Shown here: piece after piece, positions 5,644 through 6,382 of the stretch | How positions within the stretch are numbered: position 1 is the stretch's first letter | How the letters are laid out: each line of letters starts with the position of its first letter | Assembly: GCA_021413405.1 (NCBI GenBank) | Contig: JAIOQL010000260.1 | Location: forward strand, 1 to 6,382 | Reading direction: 5' to 3' | Length of the DNA: 6,382 nucleotides | Source of the DNA: Leptospira sp. | GTDB taxonomy: Bacteria; Spirochaetota; Leptospiria; Leptospirales; Leptospiraceae | Notes under the pieces: generated by a model | The model's input: only the letters and a program-made list of their open reading frames with translations | The model's database searches: none | What the model was told of the DNA's origin: nothing | Made by a program: the position numbers and the translations under genes

Positions 5644-5649
5644 AGAGGA
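5644..5649 (+). promoter_or_regulatory. Shine-Dalgarno AGAGGA deciding the lpxC start
   Basis: AGAGGA ends eight bases before an in-frame TTG (5658) but 17 bases before the first ATG (5667). The spacing favours the TTG as the true start codon, adding three residues before the Met. Confidence 0.5.
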
Positions 5650-5657
5650 TTTGTAAT

Positions 5658-6382
5658 TTGTATAACATGATAGATAAACAAAGAAGAAAAACTATTCAAA
5701 ATGAAGTAAATATATCCGGGTTGGGACTTCATTCAGGGAAAACCGTTCATTTACGGATGATTCCGGCTGAAGTTAATACTGGCATTTGCTTTTCATTTAA
5801 TAAATCGGGGAATGAATCAATAATCCCGGTTTCTCTGGAGAATGTAGTTGATACGAGTAACGCTGTAACACTCGGAGACGGGTATTATACGATCCAAACC
5901 GTCGAACATCTTTTGGCTGCTCTCTATACTTTGGGTATTACAGATCTTAAGATGGAAATTGATGCTGTAGAAATTCCAATTATGGACGGTTCCTCGTTAC
6001 CGTTCACCGAAGCCATAGAATCTGTGGGAATTTTTGAATTCGATGAAATCGTGGAGCCCATAAAAATCCAGTCTCCTATGTGGGTAGTGGACGGAGACAA
6101 ATATCTGGTTATTCTGCCAAGCGATGAGTTGAAAGTCAGCTACAATATCGACTTTAACCATCCTCTTCTGAAAGGTCAGAATATGACCACAACTCTAACC
6201 AACGATATACTCAAAAACGATATACTACCGGCAAGAACCTTCGGGTTTTTGAAAGACGTGGAAGCTCTTCAGGCAAAGGGTCTGGCTTTGGGTGGATCCC
6301 TGAACAACGCCGTGGTATTGACCGATGATGGCTATTTGAATGAATCTCTGCGGTTTGAAAATGAATGCGTAAGACACAAGAT
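5658..6382 (+). CDS. lpxC: UDP-3-O-acyl-N-acetylglucosamine deacetylase LpxC (3' partial)
   Basis: LpxC is the cytosolic zinc enzyme of the committed step of lipid A synthesis, removing the 2-N-acetyl group from the acylated UDP-sugar. In Leptospira the substrate is reported to be the diamino-sugar form. Numbering from the ATG at 5667 (238 residues in the window), the N-terminal motif is RRKTIQNEVNISGLGLHSG. TVEHLLAALY gives Glu80 (catalytic base) and zinc-ligand His81, and EIPIMDGSS follows at 102-110. Domain two has ARTFGFLKDVE with the active-site Thr191, and GLALGGSLNNAVV. The window ends at FENECVRHK, where His237 is the second zinc ligand; the third ligand (Asp in HKxxD) and roughly the last 60 residues lie beyond the edge. 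The TTG at 5658 is chosen for its AGAGGA spacing; ATG 5667 is the alternative. The gene is separated from the lipoprotein cluster by about 300 bases and probably has its own promoter. Identity is secure. Confidence 0.96.
   Translation, partial: MYNMIDKQRRKTIQNEVNISGLGLHSGKTVHLRMIPAEVNTGICFSFNKSGNESIIPVSLENVVDTSNAVTLGDGYYTIQTVEHLLAALYTLGITDLKMEIDAVEIPIMDGSSLPFTEAIESVGIFEFDEIVEPIKIQSPMWVVDGDKYLVILPSDELKVSYNIDFNHPLLKGQNMTTTLTNDILKNDILPARTFGFLKDVEALQAKGLALGGSLNNAVVLTDDGYLNESLRFENECVRHK

Larger units (their letters stand above)
5360..5657. other. Intergenic region before lpxC, about 300 bases
   Basis: No gene is supported here. The first part (about 5370-5460) is noticeably richer in G and C and includes the weak inverted pair CGTTTC/GAAACG (5381-5386 and 5408-5413) with a 21-base loop, not a convincing terminator. 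The later part is very AT-rich and holds two perfect palindromes (5563-5575, 5593-5609), TATAAT at 5565 and TACAAT at 5634. I could not identify a clear terminator for the lipoprotein cluster, so read-through into lpxC cannot be excluded. Confidence 0.6.

Overview
The window suggests a spirochaete of the order Leptospirales (Leptospira or a close relative). The signs are a moderately AT-rich composition, an lpxC gene (so an LPS-bearing diderm), and lipoprotein signal sequences with the relaxed spirochaetal lipobox, including Asn just before the acylated Cys. Tandem TRL-like lipoproteins also fit from what I remember of Leptospira genomes. The assignment is inference; no rRNA or tRNA is present to settle it.

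Layout. (1) Bases 2-1021, plus strand: the C-terminal part of a PrsW-like intramembrane protease followed by a degenerate PilZ-like domain; its N-terminus lies before the window. (2) Bases 1026-1814, minus strand: a secreted alpha/beta-hydrolase-fold protein that seems to lack its catalytic Ser and His. It converges on gene 1 with 4 bases between the stop codons. (3) Bases 1815-2044: a 230-base divergent intergenic region with a candidate promoter, an interrupted inverted repeat and a strong Shine-Dalgarno for the next gene. (4) Bases 2045-5359, plus strand: six predicted lipoprotein genes, nearly all overlapping or abutting, so probably one operon. They are three TRL-like paralogues, an unknown lipoprotein, a lipoprotein with an HEGGH zinc-metallopeptidase motif, and a small beta-rich lipoprotein weakly like PEGA domains. 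(5) Bases 5360-5657: about 300 bases without a gene, carrying two perfect palindromes and weak promoter elements. (6) From 5658 to the right edge: lpxC, truncated by the window just after its second zinc-ligand His.

How it fits together. lpxC carries out the committed step of lipid A synthesis. The six-lipoprotein unit before it would deliver its products to the periplasm or outer membrane. Apart from the TRL family assignment and the metallopeptidase motif, none of the six has a function I can name. The most interesting part is the tight linkage of three diverged TRL paralogues, which keep an invariant Cys pair, with a putative surface or periplasmic zinc protease. No mobile element, CRISPR array, tRNA or rRNA was seen.
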